Positions 26,045 through 35,504 of a DNA stretch of 64,000 nucleotides are shown piece after piece. Numbering within the stretch: the first letter of the stretch is position 1; each line of letters starts with the position of its first letter. The stretch is from Fictibacillus marinisediminis (GTDB taxonomy: Bacteria; Bacillota; Bacilli; Bacillales; Fictibacillaceae). Both the position numbers and the translations under genes were made by a program. The notes under the pieces are model-generated. The model did not search any database. It had not been told where the DNA came from and worked only from the letters and a program-made list of their open reading frames with translations. The stretch covers positions 992,001 through 1,056,000 of the forward strand of contig NZ_JAIWJX010000002.1 in assembly GCF_023149135.1 (NCBI RefSeq). The letters are read 5' to 3'.

Positions 26045-26893
26045 ATGAAAATTTTTATTTCGGCAGATATGGAAGGAATCTCAGGTGTAGCTACCAACAT
26101 GCAGCTTAAGAAAAATGACGAATATCAGCGGTTCAGAAAATTAATGACACAGGACGTGAACGCTGCGATCGCGGGAGCATTTGAGGGCGGTGCGACAGAA
26201 GTTACAGTGGCTGATGGCCATGGCAACATGTCAAACCTGCTGGTTGAGGAACTCGATGAAAGAGCCCGTCTTGTTTCTGGAAACAACAGGGTGCTCTGCC
26301 AGCTGTCCGGACTGGATGAAAGCTTCGACGGCATTATGTTCGTAGGTCATCACGGACGTGAAGCGGGGTCAGAGCGTGCTGTTATCAGCCATACTTTGGC
26401 AGGTGTCGCGGTGGGTGAAATGAAGATCAACGGCAAGATCGTCGGTGAAACAGAAATGAATGCCGGTGCGGCTGGATCCTTCGGAGTTCCTGCCATTCTT
26501 GCTACTGGCGATGACGCTTATGTGGAAGAAGTCATGGAAACACTGCCGGATATCGAAGGAGCAGTGGTTAAATATGCAGTTGACCGTTTTGCTGCTGAGC
26601 TCATCCATCCTGTAAAAGCACGGCAGATCATCCGCGAGAAAGCCATGCGCGGAGTACAGAGAGCGAAGGAGATCCCTCCTTATACTGTAGAGGGTCCGAT
26701 CACGTTTGAGATCGAGTTTAAAGGCCCAAATCAGGCGTTAATGACGACTACGCTGCCTACTGTTGAACTGATCGGCCCAAAACGAATCCAGTTTACATGC
26801 GAGGATTACATAACCGCCTACAAACATATGTGGGGAGTCGTCATTATCGGCATGGCGGCAACGAACGGCGTGCTCGGCCATGCCAACGCATAA
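26045..26893 (+). CDS. dppA: D-aminopeptidase DppA
   Basis: 282 residues. The zinc-binding SADMEG motif gives Asp8 and Glu10; His59, the HH pair at 102-103, His116 and Glu135 match the remaining metal and catalytic positions of DppA. It hydrolyses D-Ala-containing dipeptides in a decameric self-compartmentalised enzyme. AAAGGAGG precedes the ATG. First gene of the dipeptide operon, as in B. subtilis. Confidence 0.93.
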   Translation: MKIFISADMEGISGVATNMQLKKNDEYQRFRKLMTQDVNAAIAGAFEGGATEVTVADGHGNMSNLLVEELDERARLVSGNNRVLCQLSGLDESFDGIMFVGHHGREAGSERAVISHTLAGVAVGEMKINGKIVGETEMNAGAAGSFGVPAILATGDDAYVEEVMETLPDIEGAVVKYAVDRFAAELIHPVKARQIIREKAMRGVQRAKEIPPYTVEGPITFEIEFKGPNQALMTTTLPTVELIGPKRIQFTCEDYITAYKHMWGVVIIGMAATNGVLGHANA

Positions 26894-26932
26894 GGTCAAG
26901 CCATATGAAAATAAGAGGGAGGGAAGATGATG

Positions 26933-28807
26933 ATGTACGTTGTAAAACGGCTATTAACGATGCTGATGACCATCTGGGTGATTACAACCCTTACGTTTGT
27001 GATCATGCACGCGATTCCGGGCGATCCATTTGCCTCGGATTCAGATGTTCTTCCTGAAGAAGTGCTGAATAACATGCGAGCAAAATTTAACCTCGATCAG
27101 CCTCTGCCGGTTCAATATGTGCTGTATTTAAAAAATCTGGCAACCTTTGATCTTGGGCCCTCGATCGAATCAGAGACCAGAGATGTGAATACGCTGATTG
27201 CGGAAGGACTGCCCGTATCGGCATTGCTCGGGTTTCAGGCGCTGGTCATCGCTCTTGTCTTTGGAATGGCGCTCGGAATCATTGCTTCGCTTTTCCATAA
27301 CCGTTCCGTAGATTATGCTGCCATGGCGGTTGCGATACTCGGAATCTCGATTCCAAGCTTTATTCTGGCGCCTCTATTAATCAAATTTTTTGCGGTCAAG
27401 TGGGGGATGCTGCCGGTAGCTTCATGGGGAACATGGCAGCATACCATCTTGCCATCTGTTGCACTTGCAGCCGGACCACTCGCTATTATCGCCAGGTTTA
27501 CGCGTTCAAGCATGCTTGAAGTACTTAAGCAGAACTACATGAAAACAGCAGATGCCAAGGGATTGGGTACAGCTGGAATTGTTGTAAAGCATGGAATCCG
27601 GAATGCGGTGATACCGGTCATCTCTTTTATGGGACCGCTCGTCGCACATCTTCTTACCGGAACGTTTGTCATTGAAAAAATATTCGCCATTCCGGGCCTC
27701 GGCAAATACTTTGTGGACAGCATCTTTAACCGTGATTATCCGGTAATTCTGGGGACTACAATATTTTTCAGTGTTGTGCTCATCGTCACGCTTTTTCTGA
27801 TCGATCTATCGTACAGGCTCATTGATCCGCGAATCAAACTAACGAGCAGGGGGAATGACATGCTGGAAAAAGCATCTCAAGACACACTCTTCCGGCCGCT
27901 TCAGAAAAACCGGCTGCGGAAAGACGAGATAAAGCGCCCGAGTGTCAGCCAGGCAAAAGAAAGCATTAGAAGGGTGATAAAGAACAAGCTGGCATTGACC
28001 GGTGCCATTCTCTTATTGTTCATCCTGTTCTTTGCCCTTTTCGGACCAAAGATGGTTCCTTACAGTTATTCGGATCAGAGCCTTGCTAACGGAAATCTTG
28101 CTCCGGGCGGTAAGCACTGGTTCGGAACCGATGACCTTGGACGCGACATGTGGGCGAGAACGTGGTACGGAGCCAGGATATCACTAACGATTGGAGTAGC
28201 TGCGGCTCTTATTGACCTCGTCATCGGACTCCTTGTCGGCGGAATTTCGGGATACATGGCTGGCCGCGGAAAGCTCGGAGACCGGGTTGACAGTCTGCTG
28301 ATGAGACTCGTTGAAATTCTATACAGTATACCTTACCTGCTTGTCGTTATTTTGCTGCTTGTCGTCATGAAGCCTGGTTTATGGACGATTATCATTGCTC
28401 TCTCTATAACAGGCTGGGTGTCAATGGCGAGGGTAGTAAGGGGACAGATCCTTCAGATCAAACAGCAGGAGTTTGTAGCCGCAGCACAAAAGCTTGGAAC
28501 TTCGCACCGCACGATTATTCTTAAACATTTGTTCCCCAACATGCTGGGTATTATCATTGTCAATCTTACATTCACGATTCCGCAGGCCATTTTTGCAGAA
28601 GCTTTTCTCAGCTTTATCGGACTAGGTGTACAGGCGCCGATCGCAAGCTGGGGGACGATGGCCAATGATGCGCTCGGTGTCATTCTGAGCGGACAATGGT
28701 GGAGGCTGTTTTTTCCAGGGCTCCTCATCTCATTGACGATGTTTGCGTTTAACGTGTTTGGTGATGGACTGCAGGATGCGCTTGATCCGCACCAGACAAA
28801 AGATTAG
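26933..28807 (+). CDS. dppB-dppC: Dipeptide ABC permease: DppB fused in frame to DppC
   Basis: 624 residues in one frame. Residues 1 to about 305 are a complete DppB (VVKRLLTMLMT start, EKIFAIPGLGKYF box, DPRIKL end). From about 311 a complete DppC follows (KNKLALTGAILLL, HWFGTDDLGRDMW, SFIGLGVQAPIASWG). The two are normally separate proteins of about 310 residues. At the junction a G5 run (27849-27853) and ATG 27860 look like the old dppC ribosome site and start. A TGA (27856-27858) in another frame would end dppB if one G were added. Of three consecutive ATGs the one at 26933 suits the GGAGGG spacing best. Confidence 0.85.
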   Translation: MYVVKRLLTMLMTIWVITTLTFVIMHAIPGDPFASDSDVLPEEVLNNMRAKFNLDQPLPVQYVLYLKNLATFDLGPSIESETRDVNTLIAEGLPVSALLGFQALVIALVFGMALGIIASLFHNRSVDYAAMAVAILGISIPSFILAPLLIKFFAVKWGMLPVASWGTWQHTILPSVALAAGPLAIIARFTRSSMLEVLKQNYMKTADAKGLGTAGIVVKHGIRNAVIPVISFMGPLVAHLLTGTFVIEKIFAIPGLGKYFVDSIFNRDYPVILGTTIFFSVVLIVTLFLIDLSYRLIDPRIKLTSRGNDMLEKASQDTLFRPLQKNRLRKDEIKRPSVSQAKESIRRVIKNKLALTGAILLLFILFFALFGPKMVPYSYSDQSLANGNLAPGGKHWFGTDDLGRDMWARTWYGARISLTIGVAAALIDLVIGLLVGGISGYMAGRGKLGDRVDSLLMRLVEILYSIPYLLVVILLLVVMKPGLWTIIIALSITGWVSMARVVRGQILQIKQQEFVAAAQKLGTSHRTIILKHLFPNMLGIIIVNLTFTIPQAIFAEAFLSFIGLGVQAPIASWGTMANDALGVILSGQWWRLFFPGLLISLTMFAFNVFGDGLQDALDPHQTKD

Positions 28808-28817
28808 GAGGGAGACG

Positions 28818-29837
28818 ATGGGACAGTTATTAGAAGTCGAGAAGTTAAAAGTTTCGTTTCGCTCCCATGGAGGCGAAGTTCAGGCAGTCAGGGGAGTAAG
28901 CTTTGGAATTGAGCAAGGCGAAGTTTTGGCCGTCGTCGGAGAGAGCGGATGCGGAAAGTCAGTTACCGCACAGGCGATCATGAAACTCCTTCCCAAAAGG
29001 GGATGCAGCATAAAGGAAGGCTCCATTTTTTTTGAAGGAAAAGATCTATTAAAACTTTCATCCAAAGAAATGAAGCAGCTGAAAGGTTCACAAATCAGTA
29101 TGGTGTTTCAGGATCCGATGACGTCCCTGAATCCGACGATGAAGATCGGCCCCCAGATTGCGGAAGGAATTATTAAGCATAAAGGGTTGGACAAAAGAAA
29201 AGCGAAAGCCAGGGCACTTGAACTGTTAAAGCTGGTGGGGATTCCGAATCCGGAGGCCCGCTATGAACAGTATCCGCATGAGCTAAGCGGCGGCATGAGA
29301 CAGCGCGTACTGATCGCCATCGCACTGGCGTGTGATCCGAAATTGCTCATTGCTGATGAACCTACGACCGCACTTGATGTGACTATCCAGGCTCAAATTT
29401 TAGATTTAATGAAGGACCTTCAGCAGGAGTTCGGCACATCCATTATGCTCATTACCCATGACCTGGGGGTAGTTGCAGAGATGGCTCAAAAGGTAATCGT
29501 CATGTATGCAGGGATTGTAGTGGAGAGCGGGACGGCTGAAAATATTTTAGAAAATCCTAAACATCCGTATACCCTTGGTCTGCTGAACTCTCTGCCAAAC
29601 TATGAAACCGTGGAAAAAGAACGGCTGATTCCCATTGAAGGCACACCGCCGGATCTATATGCGCCGCCTCCCGGATGTCCGTTTGCGGCAAGATGCGACT
29701 ACGCGATGGAAATATGTATGGAGGAAATGCCAGCTCCTTTTGAAGCGGAGAGGGGGCATCATTCCAGATGCTGGCTGAATGATCCGCGGGCGCCAAAAGT
29801 GGCCGAGTTTGTCGCGGCAGGGAGGGATGAATCATGA
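28818..29837 (+). CDS. dppD: Dipeptide ABC transporter ATP-binding protein DppD
   Basis: 339 residues with Walker [10 protein letters not shown], signature LSGGMRQRV, Walker B LLIADEP and the oligopeptide-type C-terminal extension with a cysteine cluster ([16 protein letters not shown]). TTAGGAGGGAG precedes ATG 28818. It overlaps the next ATPase gene by four bases (ATGA), as usual for DppD-DppF pairs. Confidence 0.93.
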   Translation: MGQLLEVEKLKVSFRSHGGEVQAVRGVSFGIEQGEVLAVVGESGCGKSVTAQAIMKLLPKRGCSIKEGSIFFEGKDLLKLSSKEMKQLKGSQISMVFQDPMTSLNPTMKIGPQIAEGIIKHKGLDKRKAKARALELLKLVGIPNPEARYEQYPHELSGGMRQRVLIAIALACDPKLLIADEPTTALDVTIQAQILDLMKDLQQEFGTSIMLITHDLGVVAEMAQKVIVMYAGIVVESGTAENILENPKHPYTLGLLNSLPNYETVEKERLIPIEGTPPDLYAPPPGCPFAARCDYAMEICMEEMPAPFEAERGHHSRCWLNDPRAPKVAEFVAAGRDES

Positions 29838-30784
29838 CACAGGCCATGCTGGAAGTGGAAAACCTGAAAAAATATTTCAAGGTCGGAAAACAGTCGTTAA
29901 AAGCGGTAGATGAAGTTACCTTTTCTGTGAGAAAAGGAGAGACACTGGGTCTTGTCGGGGAAAGCGGAAGCGGGAAATCAACGCTCGGAAGAACGATTGT
30001 CGGCCTCAATGAAGCGACAGGCGGAAGGATGCTCTTTGAAGGAAAGGACGTCCGGCATCTAAACAAAAAGGAAAAGAAGAACTACAACCGTATTGTCCAA
30101 ATGATCTTTCAGGATCCTCATGCTTCCCTCAATCCAAGAATGGAGGTGGGCGACATTATCGGAGAAGGGATTGACGCCCATCGGCTTGCGTCAGGGAAGG
30201 AACGGATGGAGCGCATCTACAGGCTCCTTGAGAGGGTTGGGCTCCAGGCTGATCATGCGAAACGTTACCCGCACGAATTCAGCGGCGGGCAGCGCCAGCG
30301 TATAGGAATTGCCCGGGCATTAGCGGTAGAACCAAAATTTATTGTAGCTGATGAGCCAATCTCCGCTCTTGATGTATCCATTCAGGCCCAGGTCGTTAAT
30401 CTGATGGATGATTTGCAGCGGGACATGGGGCTTACCTTTCTCTTTATAGCTCATGATCTTGGAATGGTGAAGCATATCAGCGACAGGATCGGCGTGATGT
30501 ACCTGGGCGGCTTTATGGAACTGGCGGACAGCGGTGACTTATTCAGTGAGCCGCTGCACCCTTATACACAGGCGCTCCTCTCGGCGATTCCTGTACCTTC
30601 AACAGCAAAAGGATTGAGAAGGGAAAGAATTATTTTAAAAGGCGACCCGCCGAGCCCGATCTCTCCTCCATCCGGATGCCGGTTCAGGACCCGCTGCCCG
30701 CATGTGATGGATGTATGCGCGAGTGCGGTCCCGGAATGGAAGGAAGTAAGGCCAAAGCATTGGACAGCTTGTCATTTATACTAA
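29834..30784 (+). CDS. dppF: Dipeptide/oligopeptide ABC transporter ATP-binding protein (DppF/OppF)
   Basis: 316 residues: Walker [10 protein letters not shown], signature FSGGQRQRI, Walker B FIVADEP and the same cysteine-bearing C-terminal region ([17 protein letters not shown]). It pairs with DppD to energise the fused permease. The B. subtilis dpp operon has only DppD, so the second ATPase makes this locus more like the E. coli or opp arrangement. Confidence 0.92.
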   Translation: MTQAMLEVENLKKYFKVGKQSLKAVDEVTFSVRKGETLGLVGESGSGKSTLGRTIVGLNEATGGRMLFEGKDVRHLNKKEKKNYNRIVQMIFQDPHASLNPRMEVGDIIGEGIDAHRLASGKERMERIYRLLERVGLQADHAKRYPHEFSGGQRQRIGIARALAVEPKFIVADEPISALDVSIQAQVVNLMDDLQRDMGLTFLFIAHDLGMVKHISDRIGVMYLGGFMELADSGDLFSEPLHPYTQALLSAIPVPSTAKGLRRERIILKGDPPSPISPPSGCRFRTRCPHVMDVCASAVPEWKEVRPKHWTACHLY

Positions 30785-30803
30785 AAAATGGGGGTATAGG
30801 ATT

Positions 30804-32426
30804 ATGACGAAAACATTGAAAAAGCGGTTTACTGGTCTGCTGGTTTTTATGCTTGTTATGTCAGTGCTCTCTGCCTGCTCTGGAGGAAGCAAAACCTCAT
30901 CTACTGAAGGCGTGAAGCAGGAAATCACGTTAAACGCTCTGAGTGAGCCGCCTTCTCTTGATCCTGCACTTGCGACAGATACGACTTCCGGGTGGATTCT
31001 TGATCATTTATACGAAGGGCTGTACATGAAAAACAAAAGCGGCGATTCGGTCAAAGGCCTGGCGAAGGACGTAAAAGTATCATCCGATAAAAAAGTCTAT
31101 ACTTTCAAACTCCGTGATGATGCGAAGTGGTCTGATGGAGATCCTGTAACTGCCGGTGATTTTGAATACGCGTGGAAGCATGTGCTGGATCCTAAAACAG
31201 GCAGCTCTTTTGCTTTTTATATGTATTACATAAAAGGAGCTGAAGCGTATAACAAGGGCAAAGGCTCTGTGGATGATGTAGGGGTAAAAGCTCTAGACGA
31301 CAAGACCCTCAAGGTTGAGCTCGCGGCACCAACAGGATTCCTTGAAAAGCTTCTTTCTTTCTGGGTGTATTACCCTGTGAAAAAAGATTCAGCGGAAGGA
31401 AATAAAAACTGGGCAGGAGAAGCAAAAGATTATGTGAGCAACGGACCTTACAAACTAACAGAATGGAAGCATAACCGATCCGTAGTCATTGAGAAGAACA
31501 AGTATTATTATGGAAAAGACGATGTGAAGATGGAAAAGGTGACGTGGAAGATGGTGAATGATGCCACAACCTATTATCAAATGTACAAATCAGGTGAACT
31601 CGACCTGATTCAAACCCTTCCATCCGATGTGATCGCACAGGAAAAAGATAATAAGGAGTACAAAGTAACACCTTATTTCGGAACGTACATGTACATGTTC
31701 AATATTGACAAAGAACCATTTAACAACCAAAAAGTGCGGGAAGCCTTCAACCTGGCGATCGACAGAAAAATGATTACAGACAAGATCACGCAAGCTGGAG
31801 AAAAACCGGCTATGGGCTTTGTGCCATATGGATCAGAAGTAAACGGCAAAGACTTTAGAAAAGAAAAAGAGCAGTATTTTAAAGAAGATGTGAAAAAGGG
31901 GAAACAGCTGATAAAAGAAGCGATGAAGGAAGAAGGATGGAGCAAGTTCCCTGAAACTGAACTGACCTACAACACCCTCGAAAGCCATAAGAAGATTGCC
32001 GAAGCAGTTCAGGAAATGCTGAAAAAGAACTTGGGCGTCGATGTGAAATTAACGAACCAGGAATGGAAAACATACTTGGACACTACAAAACAAAAGAACT
32101 TCCAGATGGCGCGTATGGGTTGGATCGGCATCTACGTGGATCCGACACCAATTCTTGATTACTATCTAGGAGACAGCCCGAACAACAGAACAAACTGGGT
32201 CAATCCAAAATATGATCAGCTTCTCGCACAATCCAAAACAGAACAGAATGAAGGAAAACGAATGGAACTGCTTCATCAGGCAGAAGATGAACTTATGAAA
32301 GACCTTCCTTTTCTTCCGGTATACTATTACTCTAATAACTATTTAACTTCCAAGAAGTTTAAAGGAATTGTCTATCCCATTAACCGTTATCCGTATGTCC
32401 GTTGGGCAGAAAAAGTGTCTGAATAA
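30804..32426 (+). CDS. dppE: Peptide-binding lipoprotein (DppE/OppA)
   Basis: 540 residues. Signal peptide with lipobox LSAC (Cys about residue 24), then a family 5 extracellular binding protein: SEPPSLDPALATDTTSG, the conserved DGDPVTAGDFEYAWK and YYLGDSPNNRTNW. It captures peptides for the dpp transporter. It lies 19 bases after dppF and ends the transporter part of the operon, with a hairpin following. Confidence 0.93.
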   Translation: MTKTLKKRFTGLLVFMLVMSVLSACSGGSKTSSTEGVKQEITLNALSEPPSLDPALATDTTSGWILDHLYEGLYMKNKSGDSVKGLAKDVKVSSDKKVYTFKLRDDAKWSDGDPVTAGDFEYAWKHVLDPKTGSSFAFYMYYIKGAEAYNKGKGSVDDVGVKALDDKTLKVELAAPTGFLEKLLSFWVYYPVKKDSAEGNKNWAGEAKDYVSNGPYKLTEWKHNRSVVIEKNKYYYGKDDVKMEKVTWKMVNDATTYYQMYKSGELDLIQTLPSDVIAQEKDNKEYKVTPYFGTYMYMFNIDKEPFNNQKVREAFNLAIDRKMITDKITQAGEKPAMGFVPYGSEVNGKDFRKEKEQYFKEDVKKGKQLIKEAMKEEGWSKFPETELTYNTLESHKKIAEAVQEMLKKNLGVDVKLTNQEWKTYLDTTKQKNFQMARMGWIGIYVDPTPILDYYLGDSPNNRTNWVNPKYDQLLAQSKTEQNEGKRMELLHQAEDELMKDLPFLPVYYYSNNYLTSKKFKGIVYPINRYPYVRWAEKVSE

Positions 32427-32435
32427 ACAGAATGG

Positions 32436-32467
32436 AGGACAGTCTGCCGCATTGGCAGACTCCTCCT
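32436..32467 (+). terminator. Hairpin after dppE
   Basis: AGTCTGCC and GGCAGACT form an 8-bp stem around GCATT. It is followed by a pyrimidine-rich CCTCCTCTTTT, so it may be a partial terminator that lowers expression of the distal genes. Confidence 0.55.
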
Positions 32468-32494
32468 CTTTTGCTTCGATGGAGGTGTTTATAC

Positions 32495-32848
32495 ATGAGG
32501 TTTTTAGCTGCGGGACTTTTATCTGCAGGAGCCTGGAAGGCATACATGCTGCTGTTTGATATAAAAGGTATAGAAGCTATAAATCAATCATTTTTACTGG
32601 GGCTATTATTTCTGGTGGGCGGTGTAGGCGCAATCATATCAGGAACAGGTTTTCTACATCCGCTGACAAAAGTAGTCAGAGCAGCTAACCCAGTGTTTTT
32701 CCGCAAACACTATGTGGTGAGTGCAGCAGAGAAAGAAATGGCAGCTTCAATAAAAGAGAGGACGTTGTCAAATCCGGCAATCTTCTTATTAGGTATTGGC
32801 ACGGGATTAAGTGTTTGCTCTATTCTACTGTTATTCTTAGTTTATTAG
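32495..32848 (+). CDS. Small membrane protein, DUF3899-like
   Basis: 117 residues with an N-terminal hydrophobic segment, a second at about 34-55 and a third at the C-terminus (about 97-117). The LLGLLFLVGGVGAIISGTGF stretch suggests DUF3899, tentatively. GGAGGTG precedes ATG 32495. It lies inside the peptide-utilisation block but shows no peptide-related motif. Confidence 0.6.
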   Translation: MRFLAAGLLSAGAWKAYMLLFDIKGIEAINQSFLLGLLFLVGGVGAIISGTGFLHPLTKVVRAANPVFFRKHYVVSAAEKEMAASIKERTLSNPAIFLLGIGTGLSVCSILLLFLVY

Positions 32849-32875
32849 CATTTTAATAGAAAGAAGGAAACTCAC

Positions 32876-34882
32876 ATGAAACCTGGAATAAGTGCAGAAG
32901 ATTTATACAGGCTGAAATTTGTAAGCGACCCTCAAGTGTCTCCGGACGGGGAAAAGGTTGCCTATACCGTAAAAAGGATCAATAAAGATAAAAACTATGA
33001 ATCTCATCTTTATATTTGCACATTGAGTTCAGGGGCTACTGTTCAATGGACGAGAGGAAGCCACAATGATACCAGTCCAAGATGGTCGCCAGACGGAAAG
33101 CTGCTATCATTTGTTTCAGACCGAAGCGGCAAGAACCAGATTTGGCTGATTTCTGCAGAAGGCGGGGAAGCCGAGCAGCTGACTTCAAGTGAGGGCGGTG
33201 CTTCTAGCCCGGTTTGGTCTCCAGATGGAAAGTCTTTGCTTGCGGCGATCACCGTGAAGAAAAAGACGGATGGAGAGAACAGGCTGCGGCCGCTGGAAGT
33301 AACTGAGCTTCAATACAAAGCAGACGGAAGAGGCATGCTGAAAGACGAGTATTCTCAGCTCTTTCTTATCGATAGGGAGACAAGAAACGAAACACAGCTG
33401 ACATCAGGGCCGAACGACCATTTTGGTGCGGAATGGTCACCAGACGGCGATAAGATTGCATTCAGTAAGAGCAGGACAAATGAAGATACGGTTTCTTATG
33501 CATCTGATCTGGTGATCCAGCAGCTGGGAGGGGAAGAAAAAATCGTCAGCCATGGAACCGGAGCATTTACTGATCCGGTATGGTCGGCAGATGGCGAATA
33601 CCTGGCCTATTTCGGCCAAACATTTGAGCATGGCAGCGCGACCCTCGGTAATTTGCATGCTGTACATCTGGATAGCGGCGTAACGGTATGTCTGACCAAG
33701 AATTTTGATGAACATGCCGGTGACGCTGTGATCGGTGACATGCACTATGGACACCCAGCACCAAAGGCTGCCTGGTCAAAGGATAGGAAGGGACTTTATT
33801 TTATCGCCACTTTAAACGGAAACTCTTCGCTGCACTATGCTACACTTGAAGGAGAGGTTTCGCAGATCACAAAGCAAGACTGTCATCTGTATGGGTGCGC
33901 GGTGGATTCAGAAAATGACTATGCAATCTTTGCTGCAAGCTCGCCGGTCATCCCGGGGGATTTATTTTATGCTTCTCTGTCCAATTCAGCCGAAGAAGTA
34001 AGGCTGACGGATGTAAACAGTGAGGTGCTATCCGAAATCGATCTATCACATCCAGAGGAATTCAGGTTTACAAATGATGAAGGCAATTCGGTTCAGAGCT
34101 GGCTTTTGAAGCCTCCCCGATTTGAAGAAGTAAAAAAATACCCCCTCGTGCTGGAAATCCATGGCGGCCCGCATGGGATGTATGGCAATACGTTCTTCCA
34201 TGAGCTGCAGATGCTGGCAGCATCCGGCTATGTGGTCCTTTATAGCAATCCGCGCGGCAGCTACGGCTACGGCCAGCAGTTTGTCAAAGGATGCATGGGG
34301 GATTACGGCGGCGGAGATTACCGTGATCTGATGGCTGCTGTAGATTATGTTTTAGCACATTATGATTTTGTGGATATGGAACAGCTTGTCGTTACTGGAG
34401 GGAGCTACGGAGGCTTTATGACGAACTGGATCATCGGCCGCACATCCCGGTTTAAAGCTGCTGTTACCCAGCGGTCCATCTCCAACTGGCTGAGTTTTTA
34501 CGGAGTCAGCGATATTGGATTTTATTTTACGAAATGGGAGATCGGGTACCATCTTTTTGAGGACCCTGAAAAACTGTGGCAGCACTCGCCCTTGCGATTG
34601 AGCAACAGGATGGATACGCCGCTTCTCATACTGCATGGCGAAGAGGATTACCGCTGCCCGATCGAGCAGGCAGAACAGCTGTTTATCGCTTTAAAACAGC
34701 AGGACAAGAAGGTGAAGTTTGTCCGTTTTCCAAAGGCTGATCATAACCTTTCACGAAATGGCGATCCTGGGTTAAGGGTTGCACGGCTTCAGTTTATTGT
34801 GAGCTGGTTTGACCAACAGCTGGAAGAGCTTGAGAATAAAGGGGGAGCGATTCTTGAAAACGCTGCTGCTGACCGGGTTTGA
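32876..34882 (+). CDS. yuxL: S9 family peptidase (prolyl oligopeptidase/acylaminoacyl peptidase, YuxL-like)
   Basis: 668 residues. An N-terminal seven-bladed propeller with repeated WSPDGK motifs (about 1-380) precedes an alpha/beta-hydrolase domain with nucleophile GGSYGG, Asp in LHGEEDYRCP and catalytic His in KADHNLSRNG. It would release residues or dipeptides from imported peptides. Cytosolic, no signal peptide. Its 3' end overlaps the next gene by 29 bases. Confidence 0.9.
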   Translation: MKPGISAEDLYRLKFVSDPQVSPDGEKVAYTVKRINKDKNYESHLYICTLSSGATVQWTRGSHNDTSPRWSPDGKLLSFVSDRSGKNQIWLISAEGGEAEQLTSSEGGASSPVWSPDGKSLLAAITVKKKTDGENRLRPLEVTELQYKADGRGMLKDEYSQLFLIDRETRNETQLTSGPNDHFGAEWSPDGDKIAFSKSRTNEDTVSYASDLVIQQLGGEEKIVSHGTGAFTDPVWSADGEYLAYFGQTFEHGSATLGNLHAVHLDSGVTVCLTKNFDEHAGDAVIGDMHYGHPAPKAAWSKDRKGLYFIATLNGNSSLHYATLEGEVSQITKQDCHLYGCAVDSENDYAIFAASSPVIPGDLFYASLSNSAEEVRLTDVNSEVLSEIDLSHPEEFRFTNDEGNSVQSWLLKPPRFEEVKKYPLVLEIHGGPHGMYGNTFFHELQMLAASGYVVLYSNPRGSYGYGQQFVKGCMGDYGGGDYRDLMAAVDYVLAHYDFVDMEQLVVTGGSYGGFMTNWIIGRTSRFKAAVTQRSISNWLSFYGVSDIGFYFTKWEIGYHLFEDPEKLWQHSPLRLSNRMDTPLLILHGEEDYRCPIEQAEQLFIALKQQDKKVKFVRFPKADHNLSRNGDPGLRVARLQFIVSWFDQQLEELENKGGAILENAAADRV

Positions 34883-35504
34883 GCCATTCCTGGATCATCC
34901 TTTTAATCCGACAGAATATATTGCAACCAAGCTAAACGGCAAAGTCATTGGAGGATATGAGGTAAAAGGGCGGGTGCTCCCTGTGGAGTACGGAAGGTCT
35001 GCTAACGAGCTGATTTCCCGTTATGAAGAACTGCAGCCCGATGCGGTTATCATGCTCGGTCTGGCAGCTGGCCGTAATCGGATTACTCCTGAGCGAGTTG
35101 CCATTAATGTGAATGATGGGCCAATCGATAATAGGGGAGAAGAGATGTCTGACAAGCCGATTATCAATGGAGGACCAGCCGCCTTTTTTTCGACTCTTCC
35201 CGTTAGAAAATTTGTGAAAATTTTAAATAAAAGAGGTATTCCTGCAGAACTATCGAATACTGCAGGTGCCTACCTTTGTAATAATGTCATGTACAGTATG
35301 CTGCATCACTTGGAAAAATCAAAACTCGATATACCTGCTGGCTTCATTCATGTTCCTCCGTCCTATGAGCTGGCTGTGAACGACCGGTCCATTTCCGGAT
35401 GGCCAAAAGAGACACTGCTGAACGCTATTGAAGTCGTGATTGATTCACTGGATAAAAAAATAACGGGAGATGAGCAGAAGTGGAAAAATTATATGACCGA
35501 TTAA
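34854..35504 (+). CDS. pcp: Pyrrolidone-carboxylate peptidase
   Basis: 216 residues with the catalytic triad in place: Glu80 (TPERVAIN), Cys142 (AGAYLCNN) and His166 (GFIHVPP). It removes N-terminal pyroglutamate from peptides. TTG 34854 follows AAAGGGGGAG and starts inside the YuxL gene. The 3' end overlaps the M20 peptidase by 25 bases, so three peptidases are translationally coupled. Confidence 0.95.
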   Translation: MKTLLLTGFEPFLDHPFNPTEYIATKLNGKVIGGYEVKGRVLPVEYGRSANELISRYEELQPDAVIMLGLAAGRNRITPERVAINVNDGPIDNRGEEMSDKPIINGGPAAFFSTLPVRKFVKILNKRGIPAELSNTAGAYLCNNVMYSMLHHLEKSKLDIPAGFIHVPPSYELAVNDRSISGWPKETLLNAIEVVIDSLDKKITGDEQKWKNYMTD

